A stretch of DNA of 64,000 nt from Treponema primitia ZAS-1 (GCF_000297095.1 NZ_AEEA01000040.1:44925-108924); one strand, 5' to 3'. Numbered from the stretch's first letter, positions 28,840 through 37,788 are shown. Notes: generated by a model not told the origin, from the letters alone. Program-made: numbers and translations.

Positions 28840-30429
28840 TCATTTGCTTAGACGTTTTTCAAGGATACGCCGATAATAGTCCGGCGAAAATCCACCAATG
28901 AAACACTCATACGAAAGATCCTTACCCAGCTCGACACTTTCTAAAGCTTTTTTTATTTTTACCTCATAGAGAGTGCGGTTCCCCTCCGCCGCTAACAGAC
29001 TCGCTCTATAAAAAGCAGGCCAAAAAGCGCCGTCCAAGGCGGAGGCCTCCTTGTAAAATGTCTCCGCCTCACTATGTTTGTTCGAAAGATAATTATATTC
29101 CCCTCTGAGGAATTTAGTAAAGGCCGATACCTGCTTTTCTTCAGCAAAAGCAAGGACGGCTTCTGCTCCGGCAAAATCCTCCAGGCTGAGAAAGCAGATG
29201 ACCGCCGCAATAAGCTCGTCCTCCCCGGGATCCGCGGGTTTATCGGTCCGCGCCTTAATAGCCCTAAGAACCTGCTCCGCCGTAGCTTCGCCTTGTTCAA
29301 GGAGAGAAGCAATATTTTTCGCAGCCTTGGAATGCGCTATTCGGGAGGATACCTTTTTGGGCGGAGAAACTACCGCTGAATGGGGAGTCCCGGACTGGGA
29401 CAGGTGCGGCTCACGAATCGGTTCGCTGCGCGGAGAACTTCGTTGCAAGTTGCGCGCATACCTTCGGTCTGAGTCCAGGGTTCTCCGGTCCGAGCTTTGG
29501 GCCCTCCGTTCTACGGCACCGGGACTCCTGGCTAAGTTAAAAATCCGCCGCTCTGTGGCCCTCCGGTCCGATGCCTGCCGGGGTTCCCAGGGAATTTCGG
29601 AAAGAATTTCCTCCGCCGGCTCCGATAGGGCGGATATTTTTTGAAAATAGAACGCATCGGGGCTCTGTTTGTTTTGCAGGAAGGGATGGTTCACCGAAGG
29701 GATTTCGGATATGCCGAAGAGCAGAACTCCCTCCTCGGTAAGGGCTTTTACCAGGAAATCGAGTATTCTCCGGCGGCCTTCGGGGGAGAAATAGATGAGC
29801 GCATTTCTGAAGAGGATGAGATCAAAGGCAAGGGGCTCAATACCGTCCATAATATTATGGGGGAAAAAATGTATCCGTTCTTTTAAACTGCTGCTGACAA
29901 TATAGGTTTCTCCTTCTTTCGTAAGGTACCGGTCCAGGATATATCTCCAGCGATTCCCGTCATGCCTAAAGGCGTTTACCGAATACCGCCCCTGCTTGGC
30001 AATTTCTATCATATCCCGGCTTACATCAAAGGCTTCGATTTGAAAATCCAGCTTTTCCACGGTCCGGCTGTAATAGTCCATCAGCATGGCCAGGCTGTAG
30101 GCCTCGCAGCCCATGGATGTTGCTGCGGAACAGACCCGAAACGGTTTTTTTCTACGGGCAAACCGGGGCAGAATTTTTTTGAGCAAAAGATCGAAATGAG
30201 GTTCCTCCCGGAAAAAGTAGGTTTCATTAATTGTAAGAAAGCGGGCGATATTGAACCGCTCTTCCGGGGAGGAAAGAAGCCGCTCCAATGCGCCGGGAAA
30301 ATTAAAAATATCGGGATTGCTATTTTTTTCCAGGTAGCCCTTCAATTGCAGCAGGGCATCATCCGCCGCTTTTATCCCCAGGGCTTTTTCCGTCCAGGAG
30401 GACAATTTTTCCAGTACATCGTCGCTCAT
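28840..30429 (-). CDS. cheR: CheR methyltransferase with C-terminal TPR region
   Basis: Methylates receptor glutamates using S-adenosylmethionine. It is 529 aa, about twice plain CheR. Residues 1-270 form the CheR N-terminal and SAM-binding domains (TINETYFFREEPHF, CSAATSMGCEAYSLAM, FDLILFRNALIYF). Residues about 290-350 are a basic linker rich in DRR repeats, containing a 24-bp dispersed repeat. Residues about 365-529 are TPR-like helices, as in the WspC/FrzF group of CheR proteins. The start overlaps the cheB stop (ATGA). The TPR form is typical of alternative-function chemosensory systems. Confidence 0.93.
   Translation of the reverse strand: MSDDVLEKLSSWTEKALGIKAADDALLQLKGYLEKNSNPDIFNFPGALERLLSSPEERFNIARFLTINETYFFREEPHFDLLLKKILPRFARRKKPFRVCSAATSMGCEAYSLAMLMDYYSRTVEKLDFQIEAFDVSRDMIEIAKQGRYSVNAFRHDGNRWRYILDRYLTKEGETYIVSSSLKERIHFFPHNIMDGIEPLAFDLILFRNALIYFSPEGRRRILDFLVKALTEEGVLLFGISEIPSVNHPFLQNKQSPDAFYFQKISALSEPAEEILSEIPWEPRQASDRRATERRIFNLARSPGAVERRAQSSDRRTLDSDRRYARNLQRSSPRSEPIREPHLSQSGTPHSAVVSPPKKVSSRIAHSKAAKNIASLLEQGEATAEQVLRAIKARTDKPADPGEDELIAAVICFLSLEDFAGAEAVLAFAEEKQVSAFTKFLRGEYNYLSNKHSEAETFYKEASALDGAFWPAFYRASLLAAEGNRTLYEVKIKKALESVELGKDLSYECFIGGFSPDYYRRILEKRLSK
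29427..29450. repeat. 24-bp intragenic repeat, copy in cheR
   Basis: Reverse orientation relative to the holB copy: starts TGCGCGGAGAACTTCGTTGC and ends AAGT on the plus strand. It is translated as NLQRSSPR in the basic linker of CheR. Confidence 0.75.
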
Positions 30430-31436
30430 AGTTTTGTTAATTCAATAAGCCGGGGGGCTATACCGTCCAGGGGAAGGACCATATCCACACAACCGGTGCT
30501 AAAAGCGGCCATGGGCATGCCGTATATCAGCGATGTCCCCTCGTCCTGAGCAATGGTAATGCCCCCGGCGTTCCTTACAGACCGGGTCCCTTCGGCGCCA
30601 TCGGCGCCCATTCCGGTAAGCACCACCGAAATAAGGCCCTGGCCAAGCAGCCTGGCAGCGCTTTGAAAGAGCAGATCCGCCGCAGGTTTCTGGTTGTTTA
30701 CCATGGCCCCGTCATTAAAGATAAATCCCTTGGCATCCAGGAGGAGGTGCTTATCCGTGGGCGCCACATAGAGTTTTCCACTAACGGGAAACTCCCCCGC
30801 TTCGGCGAGCTTTACCCCCAGGGGCGTATAGGTGTCAAGCCACTGGACAAATCCCTTATCAAAACCGGATGTGTTATGCTGAACTAAAATTATGGGTACC
30901 GGGAAATTCCCGGGAAGGGCAGCGCAAAGCTGGGTAAGGGCCTTTGGGCCGCCGGTGGAAGAGGCGATAACCACGGCGAGGATCGCCCGGTTTCTCACGG
31001 CCTTCTTTTCTTCACCCTCACCAAGCTCTTTAACCAAGAGACGGCGGCCTCTGGTCGCAACAATCTGCTTAAGGGCTTCGAGGATCTGCAGCCGTTTAAG
31101 GGAACTCATTTCGGTGGTAAAATTATCCTTGGAGTAAAATTCCAGGGCCCCCTTCACCGTCGCTTCGTAGGCCATCTTTGCCGTACTATGGGTGCTGATC
31201 ACCACCACCGGGGTGGGCAGTATCTTGCGGATTTCCTGTGTCGCCTCAAGCCCGCCCATGACGGGCATCTCGATATCCATGGTGATAAGGTCCGGGTTAA
31301 GCATCCGAGCTTTTTCAAGCCCCTCCTTACCATCCGCCGCTTCTCCAACCACGGTAAAATCGCCGTCGCTTTCCAGAAAATCCCTGAGAATCGAACGTAC
31401 CAAAGTGCTGTCATCTACAATTAGTGTTTTTATCAC
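30426..31436 (-). CDS. cheB: CheB receptor methylesterase/deamidase
   Basis: Removes methyl groups from receptors, controlled by its receiver. It is 336 aa. The receiver has Asp8/Asp9 and phospho-site Asp54. The esterase domain carries the triad Ser160 (ASSTGG), His187 (VQHNTS) and Asp279 (GMGADG), aligning with E. coli Ser164/His190/Asp286. The start is GTG after AGGT. It lies 9 nt after the CheW-like gene and overlaps cheR. Confidence 0.95.
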   Translation of the reverse strand: MIKTLIVDDSTLVRSILRDFLESDGDFTVVGEAADGKEGLEKARMLNPDLITMDIEMPVMGGLEATQEIRKILPTPVVVISTHSTAKMAYEATVKGALEFYSKDNFTTEMSSLKRLQILEALKQIVATRGRRLLVKELGEGEEKKAVRNRAILAVVIASSTGGPKALTQLCAALPGNFPVPIILVQHNTSGFDKGFVQWLDTYTPLGVKLAEAGEFPVSGKLYVAPTDKHLLLDAKGFIFNDGAMVNNQKPAADLLFQSAARLLGQGLISVVLTGMGADGAEGTRSVRNAGGITIAQDEGTSLIYGMPMAAFSTGCVDMVLPLDGIAPRLIELTKL

Positions 31437-31445
31437 CGGCTTTAC

Positions 31446-31958
31446 CTACCCTTCCCTGTCAGGAGATTCCGGGTATTCCCCGGCCAGAAGCATACGGGGA
31501 ATAAGTATGGCCGGATCGATAAAAATATTCATCAAAGGACCGTGAAAGTTAATTCCCGAAAAGAAAGAAACCATATTACCCACCCCAAGTATGGCGGGCA
31601 GGGGCTGTATATCTTCCTGGCTAATTTCAACTTCTTTTTCTACTGCGGTTACCAGGAGTACATTCCGCCTATCCGTAAAACCGTCTTTCTCCATGGCCGC
31701 TTCCATAGAAAGGCCGCTGTTTTCCCCGCTCCCATCGCCAATAAGGGGAACCTGTTGAATTTGCGGTTTAAGGATAAAGCCATGCCGTATTTCCCGGTCC
31801 GTTTCTTTAAAAAAATGGGGAATTGAAAAATAGGTATGTTCATCCCGGTCCCGGTCTATTATCTGTTTTACCTCCCAGGGCACGGTGATGAGGGAAGAAA
31901 CGGCGTATACCGGGACTCCCAGGGAAAAAGCACCAAAGGCGCACAAAAAAAACCGCAT
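31446..31958 (-). CDS. Divergent CheW-like scaffold protein
   Basis: A 170-aa soluble protein, between cheW and cheB. The start FFLCAFGAFSLGVPVYAVSSL and the end GNMVSFFSGINFHGPLMNIFIDP resemble the first and last strands of a CheW beta-barrel, but the centre is diverged, with a long charged insert (about 35-100). A second, non-equivalent CheW occurs in Wsp-type systems, so an adaptor for one of the two receptors is plausible. The call rests on fold-like pattern and position. Confidence 0.6.
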   Translation of the reverse strand: MRFFLCAFGAFSLGVPVYAVSSLITVPWEVKQIIDRDRDEHTYFSIPHFFKETDREIRHGFILKPQIQQVPLIGDGSGENSGLSMEAAMEKDGFTDRRNVLLVTAVEKEVEISQEDIQPLPAILGVGNMVSFFSGINFHGPLMNIFIDPAILIPRMLLAGEYPESPDREG

Positions 31959-31966
31959 AAACGCCC

Positions 31967-32434
31967 CTAAACCCTGAATTCGCTTACCACCCGGCTGATA
32001 ATCTGCCGGATATTGAGAACGAATACGTTGGTTTCATGCCATCCAAAGGAGGATTCGATGATATCGGTTGAGTCGTTTGTCTCGGTTCCCTGTTCGATCT
32101 TTAATAAATCAGACTGAGCCACATCGACAATGTCCACCACATCGTCGATCAGGAAGGCTATCTTTTCCACCGTCTCCTTCAGGACCACAACCTTGGATTG
32201 AGGGGTGGGAACTTTTTGTATCAAGAGGCCTATATCCACCAGGGCATAGGGCGCGGAATAGCGGTTTATGATTCCCATGACGTATTCCGGCACCAGCGGC
32301 AGGGGGTAGACCGTATCAAAGGCGGTAACTTCGCTGATTATCCGTGAGGGAAAGGTATAGAATTTCCCCAAAATCGTAAATACCAGGTATTTTTCTCCAT
32401 TAAATACTTCCGATTCCCCGTTTTCTTCCGGCAT
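31967..32434 (-). CDS. cheW: CheW adaptor protein
   Basis: A 155-aa CheW domain that couples receptors to CheA. Typical pattern: FTILGKFYTFPSRIISEVTA at the start, the turn PLPLVPEYVMGIINRYSAPYALVDI, and the closing beta strand. ATG follows GAGGTGA. It is the first gene of the eight-gene chemosensory operon, which runs to 20955 with overlaps or gaps under 25 nt. Confidence 0.92.
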   Translation of the reverse strand: MPEENGESEVFNGEKYLVFTILGKFYTFPSRIISEVTAFDTVYPLPLVPEYVMGIINRYSAPYALVDIGLLIQKVPTPQSKVVVLKETVEKIAFLIDDVVDIVDVAQSDLLKIEQGTETNDSTDIIESSFGWHETNVFVLNIRQIISRVVSEFRV

Positions 32435-32450
32435 AGGTCACCTCGGAATA

Positions 32451-32456
32451 AGTATA
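32451..32456 (-). promoter_or_regulatory. -10 element of the chemosensory operon
   Basis: On the minus strand, TGG followed by TATACT (32456-32451) forms an extended -10, 17 bases upstream of the cheW ATG. The -35 region is weak. Confidence 0.45.
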
Positions 32457-32592
32457 CCATATTACAAAAAATCCATCTATCCTCTCTTACCTTAGTTCAG
32501 GGGTATACCACCATTCAATTAACTCAAAACAGCCTAGAAGGATATCTGCTTAAATAAGGCAATGGTACAGGAAGGTCTAAAAATAAAAATTT

Positions 32593-32621
32593 CTGACCGA
32601 TTTTCGACTTTTGCTTATACT
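32593..32621 (+). promoter_or_regulatory. Promoter of the AAA+ ATPase gene (shared promoter family, copy 1)
   Basis: CTGACC (32593-32598), 17-base spacer, TATACT (32616-32621). The segment TTTTCGACTTTTGCTTATAC, followed by TGT, is identical at the small-RNA promoter (37636-37658), and TTTTGCTTATACTGTG recurs at the 43.3-kb operon. The distance from TATACT to the start codon (28 bases) equals that of the 43.3-kb operon. Confidence 0.7.
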
Positions 32622-32648
32622 GTGTTGCAGAAACAAGGAGATGCGAAA

Positions 32649-34325
32649 ATGAACAAAGAAACTACCTGTATACTCGACCATTGCAAAGAAATCATAACCC
32701 ATTCCACCTATCATCCCCTGGATGCGACTTTTTTTGCCGATGCAGCAAAGGACCTTGCGGCTGTGGGTGATCTTTTTTCCATAACCCCAACCCAGGCGGC
32801 ACTTTTTACCCTGCTCCTTGATGAATGCGGTGATGGAGCCACCTCTATCAATACTATTGCCGATAAAATTAAATGCGGCAGGATACAGTTCCTTAAATAC
32901 CTTGACGATTTTGAAGCTTTGGAACAAAAACATCTTATCCGGTCTGAAAAAGACTGGGAGGACTTTTCAAGCGGACGAGGCGGCGGTTCCAGCTTTCCCT
33001 CATACTGTATTCCCCTGGATGTAATAAAGGCCCTCCGTGCAGGAAAGGAATACCGCTATGCCCCGTATAGCAGCCTTACGCCGGAAGAATTTTTTGAAAC
33101 CGCCGGGGAACTTTTAGAATCCTTCAAGCGCTCCAATATTACCAAAAGCAGCCTGGAATCCGAGTTAAGAACCCTGTTTAATTCAAACCAAAAAATGAAC
33201 TTTGTAAAGGGTATAAAAGCCCTGTCCATCAAAATATATTCCACCGTATTACTGCTTTTTTTCTGCTGCTCCTATATGGATGATCAGGAGAATATCTCCA
33301 TTAAGGCTTTGCAGCCTTTTTTCAAGCCTTTAGGCCGCCGTATTCTGGTAACGAAATTCAAGAACCGCGATAATCAACTTTTTGAAGAGGGTCTTATCGA
33401 AAACGACTGTGATCGGGGTATGGCGGATACCGAATGTTATAAACTTACCCCAAAGGCTAAGGAGATTTTTCTCGCTGATATTAACCTGAAAGAAAAAAAC
33501 AAAGGGGACCGGAACCTTATCAAAGCGGAAACGTTAAAACCCCGGGACCTGTTCTACGGTAAAAAAACAGAGCGGCGCATAAAGGAACTGGGGTCTTTAT
33601 TGCGGGAAGAAAACTTTGCCGCCATAAAACAGCGGCTTGCGGAAAAGAACCTCCGTTCAGGCCTTACCTGCATTTTTACCGGCGCCCCCGGGACCGGCAA
33701 GACAGAAACGGTCTACTGTCTGGCCCGGGAGACCGGCCGGGACATCATGCTGGTAGACATATCGGAAACAAAAAGTATGTGGTTTGGGGAAAGCGAAAAA
33801 CGGATCAAGGAAGTATTCAACCGTTACCATGGCCTGATCAAAGGCGGCGGTCTTACCCCCATCCTCTTTTTTAACGAGGCCGACGCCGTATTAGGCAAAC
33901 GCCAGGAATTGGGCGAAGTCCGCCGGGGCCCTGCCCAAACTGAAAACGCTATTCAGAACATTATTTTACAGGAGATGGAGGACCTCGCCGGGGGTATCCT
34001 CATTGCCACCACCAACATGGCGGACAATCTGGACAAGGCCTTTGAACGCCGTTTTCTCTACAAAATTGAATTTGAAAAACCCGACCGGGCAAAAACCGCC
34101 ATATGGAAAAGCAATCTCCCGGGCCTTACGGAGGATTATGCAGAAACCCTGGCCCGGCGCTTTGATTTTTCAGGGGGCCAGATAGAAAATATTATCCGCA
34201 AGGAAACCGTGTCCTCCCTGCTTTCGGGCATTGAAGCAGACCCGGAACGGCTTATCCGGTTCTGCGAAGAAGAAGTGATGGTAAAGGACAAAACAAGGAC
34301 CATAGGATTTGGGGTGGAAGGGTGA
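32649..34325 (+). CDS. AAA+ ATPase of the Cdc48/proteasomal-type with helical/winged N-terminal region
   Basis: A 558-aa soluble protein. The N-terminal 290 residues look like helical, winged-helix-type domains with no clear family. The AAA module begins near residue 330: Walker A GAPGTGKT (345-352), Walker B ILFFNEADAVLG (Asn replaces the usual first Asp, the catalytic Glu remains), sensor 1 IATTNMAD, and arginine-finger region FERRFLYKIEF. This class remodels or unfolds protein substrates. The start ATG 32649 has AAGGAG nearby; an in-frame codon at 32562 lies upstream of the promoter and is rejected. The gene shares its promoter type with the TerY-P-like operon, so a role in the same system is inferred. 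Confidence 0.85.
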   Translation: MNKETTCILDHCKEIITHSTYHPLDATFFADAAKDLAAVGDLFSITPTQAALFTLLLDECGDGATSINTIADKIKCGRIQFLKYLDDFEALEQKHLIRSEKDWEDFSSGRGGGSSFPSYCIPLDVIKALRAGKEYRYAPYSSLTPEEFFETAGELLESFKRSNITKSSLESELRTLFNSNQKMNFVKGIKALSIKIYSTVLLLFFCCSYMDDQENISIKALQPFFKPLGRRILVTKFKNRDNQLFEEGLIENDCDRGMADTECYKLTPKAKEIFLADINLKEKNKGDRNLIKAETLKPRDLFYGKKTERRIKELGSLLREENFAAIKQRLAEKNLRSGLTCIFTGAPGTGKTETVYCLARETGRDIMLVDISETKSMWFGESEKRIKEVFNRYHGLIKGGGLTPILFFNEADAVLGKRQELGEVRRGPAQTENAIQNIILQEMEDLAGGILIATTNMADNLDKAFERRFLYKIEFEKPDRAKTAIWKSNLPGLTEDYAETLARRFDFSGGQIENIIRKETVSSLLSGIEADPERLIRFCEEEVMVKDKTRTIGFGVEG

Positions 34326-34373
34326 CCTTTTTAGATGAAATTAGGTATACTGCTTTGAGGAGGAAAAGGACCC

Positions 34374-34988
34374 ATGGATGATGAATACGATGAAGAAGAA
34401 AATACCTACAAAACCATACTCACCATAAAAGAAGGGGATACCTCTGATTACAGCAGGCGGCAGGGAAAAGAAATTGTGGCCCTTAAATTTGCGCCGGGGA
34501 TTAGCGCTATACGCGCCAATTTTTCGCATAACGAAATACGCTCCCTTACTATCCCCGATACGGTCACGGCGATAAGCCGCGGAGCATTTGCCAATAACCT
34601 GCTCACGGAATTGATACTGTCACACAAACTTTCCGTCATCGGCAGAAATACTTTTGCGGAAAACTTCCTCACGGCGCTCACCATACCGGAAGGCGTCGAA
34701 GGTATTGATATTGACGGGTTTAGAAAAAACCGATTGAACAAGGTCTCGCTTCCGTCAACCCTCAAATGGTTAGGGGACGGCGCTTTTTCTGAAAATCCGC
34801 TGGTCAGTATTACTTTGGGCTCTTTGGTAGAAGGGCGCGATGCGGATGGAACGCCAAACTCAATCCCGGCGGAAGAAACATTCGGCATATACGGACGGAG
34901 TTTCATTTCGTGCTACATAGAAACCGGCAGCGCTGCGGGAACCTACAGGTACAACGAAAGTACGGGGGTATGGAGTTATGGGCATTAA
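34374..34988 (+). CDS. BspA-type leucine-rich-repeat (LRR_5) protein
   Basis: A 204-aa protein without signal peptide. It has about four LRR_5 repeats (about 45-150), for example LTIPDTVTAISRGAFANN, LTALTIPEGVEGIDIDGF and VSLPSTLKWLGDGAFSENP. Such repeats serve protein binding. The N-terminal 25 residues are very acidic. The start follows GAGGAGGAAAAGGACCC. It lies 48 nt after the AAA+ gene and is probably co-transcribed. It may be a substrate adaptor; that is a guess from position. Confidence 0.83.
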   Translation: MDDEYDEEENTYKTILTIKEGDTSDYSRRQGKEIVALKFAPGISAIRANFSHNEIRSLTIPDTVTAISRGAFANNLLTELILSHKLSVIGRNTFAENFLTALTIPEGVEGIDIDGFRKNRLNKVSLPSTLKWLGDGAFSENPLVSITLGSLVEGRDADGTPNSIPAEETFGIYGRSFISCYIETGSAAGTYRYNESTGVWSYGH

Positions 34989-35017
34989 GTTTTTATCCCG
35001 GGAATATACTCCGCTGT

Positions 35018-37462
35018 TTATACCCTTTTTTTGTTCAGGTAGCGCCGCAGTTTGTCTAAAAGCACTGCATAATCCAGGGGCTTTCCCAAATGGTCATTCA
35101 TGCCGGCCTCTATACACTTTTCTATATCTTCGCGGAATACATTTGCGGTCATTGCCACAATAGGCACAGCTGCGGCTGCGATGGGGAGAGCGCGGATACG
35201 GCGGGTAGCTTCAAATCCGTCCATTTTGGGCATCTGCACATCCATCAGTATCATGTCGTATTTTTCCGGATTGTTTTGAAACATCTCCACCGCTTTTTCT
35301 CCGTTTTCCGCAAAGTCTATAGCCAAGAGGGTGGGTTCCAAAAGGGCCGACACGATTTCCCGGTTAATTTCCACGTCTTCGGCAATAAGCGCCGTAAAAC
35401 CTTCAAAGACGCCGGTGTCCGTCTGCATATCGGTCTCGGGTGTACCATTCTCATCAGCAGCAAGGGCATTCCCGCGCTCAAGCAGCACGATGAACGAAAA
35501 TTCGGAGCCCTGTCCCAACTCTGCTTCCACACTGATTTCCCCACCCATCATTTCAACGATGTTTTTTGAAATGACAAGTCCAAGGCCGGTGCCGCCGTAT
35601 TTGCGGGAGGTGTCGCTTTCGGCCTGCTGGAACGCATGAAACAGCCGGTCTTTCTGCTCAGTGCTTATACCAATACCCTCGTCCTTTACGCTCACCCGGA
35701 TGCGGCAGCTGCCATTTTCCTCACCAAGCAAACGCGCTTCAAGGTAAATACCCCCGCCTTCCGGAGTGAATTTGACGGCGTTCCCCAAAAGGTTTGTCAG
35801 GACCTGGGAAAGGCGCTGATCATCCCCGCGCAAATTGCGGGGTATGGCCTCGTCAATGTGAACGGTCAAAACCTGTTTTTTTTCAGCAACCCGAAAATTG
35901 ATCATATTGGTAATATTCCGAATCATCTTTTCAAAATCAAAATCCGCAGAGACAAGTTCGAGTTTGCCCGCCTCGATCTTTGACATATCAAGTATATCGT
36001 TGACCACCCCAAGAAGATGCCGGGAGGCGCCCTCAATTTTATTGAGGCAATCATCCTTCCGCAGCGAATCCGTGGAAGCCTTCGCGATGCTTGTCATGCC
36101 GATGATGGCGCCTATGGGCGTCCTGATTTCATGGCTCATGTTCGAGAGGAATTGGCTCTTCGCAATATTCGCCTGTTCTTTCGCAATAAACGCGTCGTTG
36201 ATCGGCCTCGCAATTTTACGGGAAAGAAACCGGGATACAAATATTGCGACAAGGATAACCAGCAAAAGCAGGGCTGCCCAAATCACGGTAATAATCCTGA
36301 TAGTTGAATCCACATTATCTGCGATGGATTTTGCCATTCGCAATACTTCTCCGCTGGTATTATTCGCCAGGCCGGCAATATCCTGCACCCGCAGTATATA
36401 GGCAAGGGTCCAGCCGGTCAGCTCTATGGGGGCCCACATGATATATGAATCAACTGGCTCACCATCCCTTCGCACCATGGCGCGTACCGTGCCAAAGGGT
36501 TCTGCCCGCATTTCTGCGATGAGGCTTTCCGCATCGTCCCCAAGAAAATCAGAAACGTCATATTCTTCCATATCGCCAAGGCCCGGGGCTGAAATGATTT
36601 TTGTATCGCCCTCGGTACTTTTCAGTAAAACGGCATAACCGTTTTCGCCTACCACGGTGGCCTGTATATTTTTATCCAAATTTTCAATTTTGATATCCAG
36701 ACCGGTTACGCCCTTAAACGTACCGTCCTTCCCATAAAAGGGAGCCGAGATGGTAGTGGCAAGCCAGCGCCCCGCTGAATCCCGTTCGGCGTCGGAGATA
36801 TAAAGGGCGCCTGAGTTTTTCGCGGCGGTGTACCAGTACCGCTCCCGCATGATAGGCAGCATATCGACGGGTATGTCCACTTTGAACGCCGCATCTTTAT
36901 CGTATTGAATATTTATCCCCGAGGCTGTGGTAATAAACATGGTGGAGATATCGGGGTTTTTATCCATGATGAGAGCGAGCAGCCGCCCCGCATTGCCAAG
37001 CAGGTAGGTTTCCTCCAATAAGCCCGCGCGCTCCAAATCGCTTGCGTCAAACCGGCGATCTTTTTGCATGGTGGGATCGAAAAACCAATGGATCTGAAGC
37101 TGCCCCGGCGGGATATCCCGGTAATTAGGGACCGGAACAGGCTTAAAGGCGTCCGGCTCCTGATACATTTTCCCAATGGAGTCTTTTATCAGGACGATAT
37201 CCCCGGCTATGTCTTCCAGATCATCGTTGATAGTCCGGGCATTTGAGCGGACAAGGCCGGAAGTATCGGCAATCCCCTGATCCAACAGGGATACCATGAT
37301 GCTATCCGCCGCGATACGGCCTATATCAAACTTACCGTTGGATGTAGCGGCGCGGATGTTCACCAGCGCCACAATGACCAAAACGCCGCTGACAAGCAAT
37401 GCCGCGACACAGGGGAAAAGTATGGCGTACAGCAGCCTGTTTTGTAACGAATTGTTATTCAC
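35018..37462 (-). CDS. Membrane hybrid histidine kinase with dCache sensor and receiver
   Basis: An 814-aa kinase from the GTG at 37462 (GGGGAG 12 bases upstream). A TTG further upstream (37531) has no ribosome site. Membrane helix about 8-35, double-Cache extracytoplasmic sensor about 40-350 (YWYTAAKNSGALYISDAERD, YGKDGTFKGVTGLDI), membrane helix about 360-385, phospho-acceptor helix SNMSHEIRTPIGAIIGM, ATPase domain (GIGISTEQKDRLF, GTGLGLVISKNIVEMMGG), and C-terminal receiver (AEDVEINREI, ILMDVQMPKMDGF). No HAMP domain is obvious. dCache sensors usually bind small ligands such as amino acids. No separate regulator is next to it; the gene converges with the LRR gene. Confidence 0.93.
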   Translation of the reverse strand: MNNNSLQNRLLYAILFPCVAALLVSGVLVIVALVNIRAATSNGKFDIGRIAADSIMVSLLDQGIADTSGLVRSNARTINDDLEDIAGDIVLIKDSIGKMYQEPDAFKPVPVPNYRDIPPGQLQIHWFFDPTMQKDRRFDASDLERAGLLEETYLLGNAGRLLALIMDKNPDISTMFITTASGINIQYDKDAAFKVDIPVDMLPIMRERYWYTAAKNSGALYISDAERDSAGRWLATTISAPFYGKDGTFKGVTGLDIKIENLDKNIQATVVGENGYAVLLKSTEGDTKIISAPGLGDMEEYDVSDFLGDDAESLIAEMRAEPFGTVRAMVRRDGEPVDSYIMWAPIELTGWTLAYILRVQDIAGLANNTSGEVLRMAKSIADNVDSTIRIITVIWAALLLLVILVAIFVSRFLSRKIARPINDAFIAKEQANIAKSQFLSNMSHEIRTPIGAIIGMTSIAKASTDSLRKDDCLNKIEGASRHLLGVVNDILDMSKIEAGKLELVSADFDFEKMIRNITNMINFRVAEKKQVLTVHIDEAIPRNLRGDDQRLSQVLTNLLGNAVKFTPEGGGIYLEARLLGEENGSCRIRVSVKDEGIGISTEQKDRLFHAFQQAESDTSRKYGGTGLGLVISKNIVEMMGGEISVEAELGQGSEFSFIVLLERGNALAADENGTPETDMQTDTGVFEGFTALIAEDVEINREIVSALLEPTLLAIDFAENGEKAVEMFQNNPEKYDMILMDVQMPKMDGFEATRRIRALPIAAAAVPIVAMTANVFREDIEKCIEAGMNDHLGKPLDYAVLLDKLRRYLNKKRV

Positions 37463-37627
37463 GCGCCCTATTATCTCCCCACAAGAAATCGACCTAGGAC
37501 ATTTTGAGAAAAAACCGGAAATTACCGCCAAAAGTGAGCAAATAAGTAACTATTAAGTTTAGCACATGCAAAGTAAGGATGTAAAGCACCGCAAAATTAG
37601 GAAAATGAGATCAAAAAATAACTGTTT

Positions 37628-37656
37628 TTGACAGTTTTTCGACTTTTGCTTATACT
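37628..37656 (+). promoter_or_regulatory. Consensus promoter of a candidate small RNA (shared promoter family, copy 2)
   Basis: TTGACA (37628-37633), 17-base spacer, TATACT (37651-37656): a near-perfect vegetative promoter. Its spacer and -10 region are almost identical to the AAA+ gene promoter at 32593-32621. Confidence 0.75.
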
Positions 37657-37661
37657 GTATC

Positions 37662-37780
37662 ATGCAGGTTGAAGAGCTCCGGAATTGGCCGGGTCGGTGG
37701 CTTCAACAGTGCAAAAGGCGGGAAGGATTCGTCCTTTCCAAAAGGGAAGGCTTCTCTTTTAGGAAGCTTTCCCTTTTTTT
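37662..37780 (+). ncRNA. Candidate structured small RNA (about 118 nt)
   Basis: A strong promoter ends 6 bases before this segment and an intrinsic terminator closes it. Three hairpins are visible: stem 1 GTTGAAG/CTTCAAC (37668-37674 with 37701-37707), with an inner CCGG/CCGG stem; stem 2 GGGAAGGA/TCCTTTCC (37720-37727 with 37732-37739), capped by a UUCG tetraloop; stem 3 is the terminator. A 74-codon reading frame starting here runs through the terminator with no ribosome site, so a coding role is unlikely. No match to SRP RNA, 6S, tmRNA or RNase P signatures was seen. The downstream gene is on the other strand, so this is not a leader. Confidence 0.65.
37740..37780 (+). terminator. Intrinsic terminator, probably bidirectional
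   Basis: Stem 37744-37754 (GGGAAGGCTTC) pairs with 37763-37773 (GAAGCTTTCCC) with one G-U; the loop is 8 bases. Seven T follow (37774-37780) and four A precede, so it can also end the minus-strand gene that stops at 37789. Confidence 0.85.
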
Positions 37781-37788
37781 GAATTACA

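Noticed and set aside
32562..32648. Longer N-terminus for the AAA+ protein
   Set aside because: The extra codons lie across the promoter -35 and -10 elements, and a good ribosome site precedes the ATG at 32649.
37662..37780. SRP (4.5S), 6S or GEMM riboswitch as identity of the small RNA
   Set aside because: The conserved SRP GGAAGGAAGCAGCC-type loop, the long 6S bulged helix and GEMM motifs are absent, and no gene lies downstream for a riboswitch.
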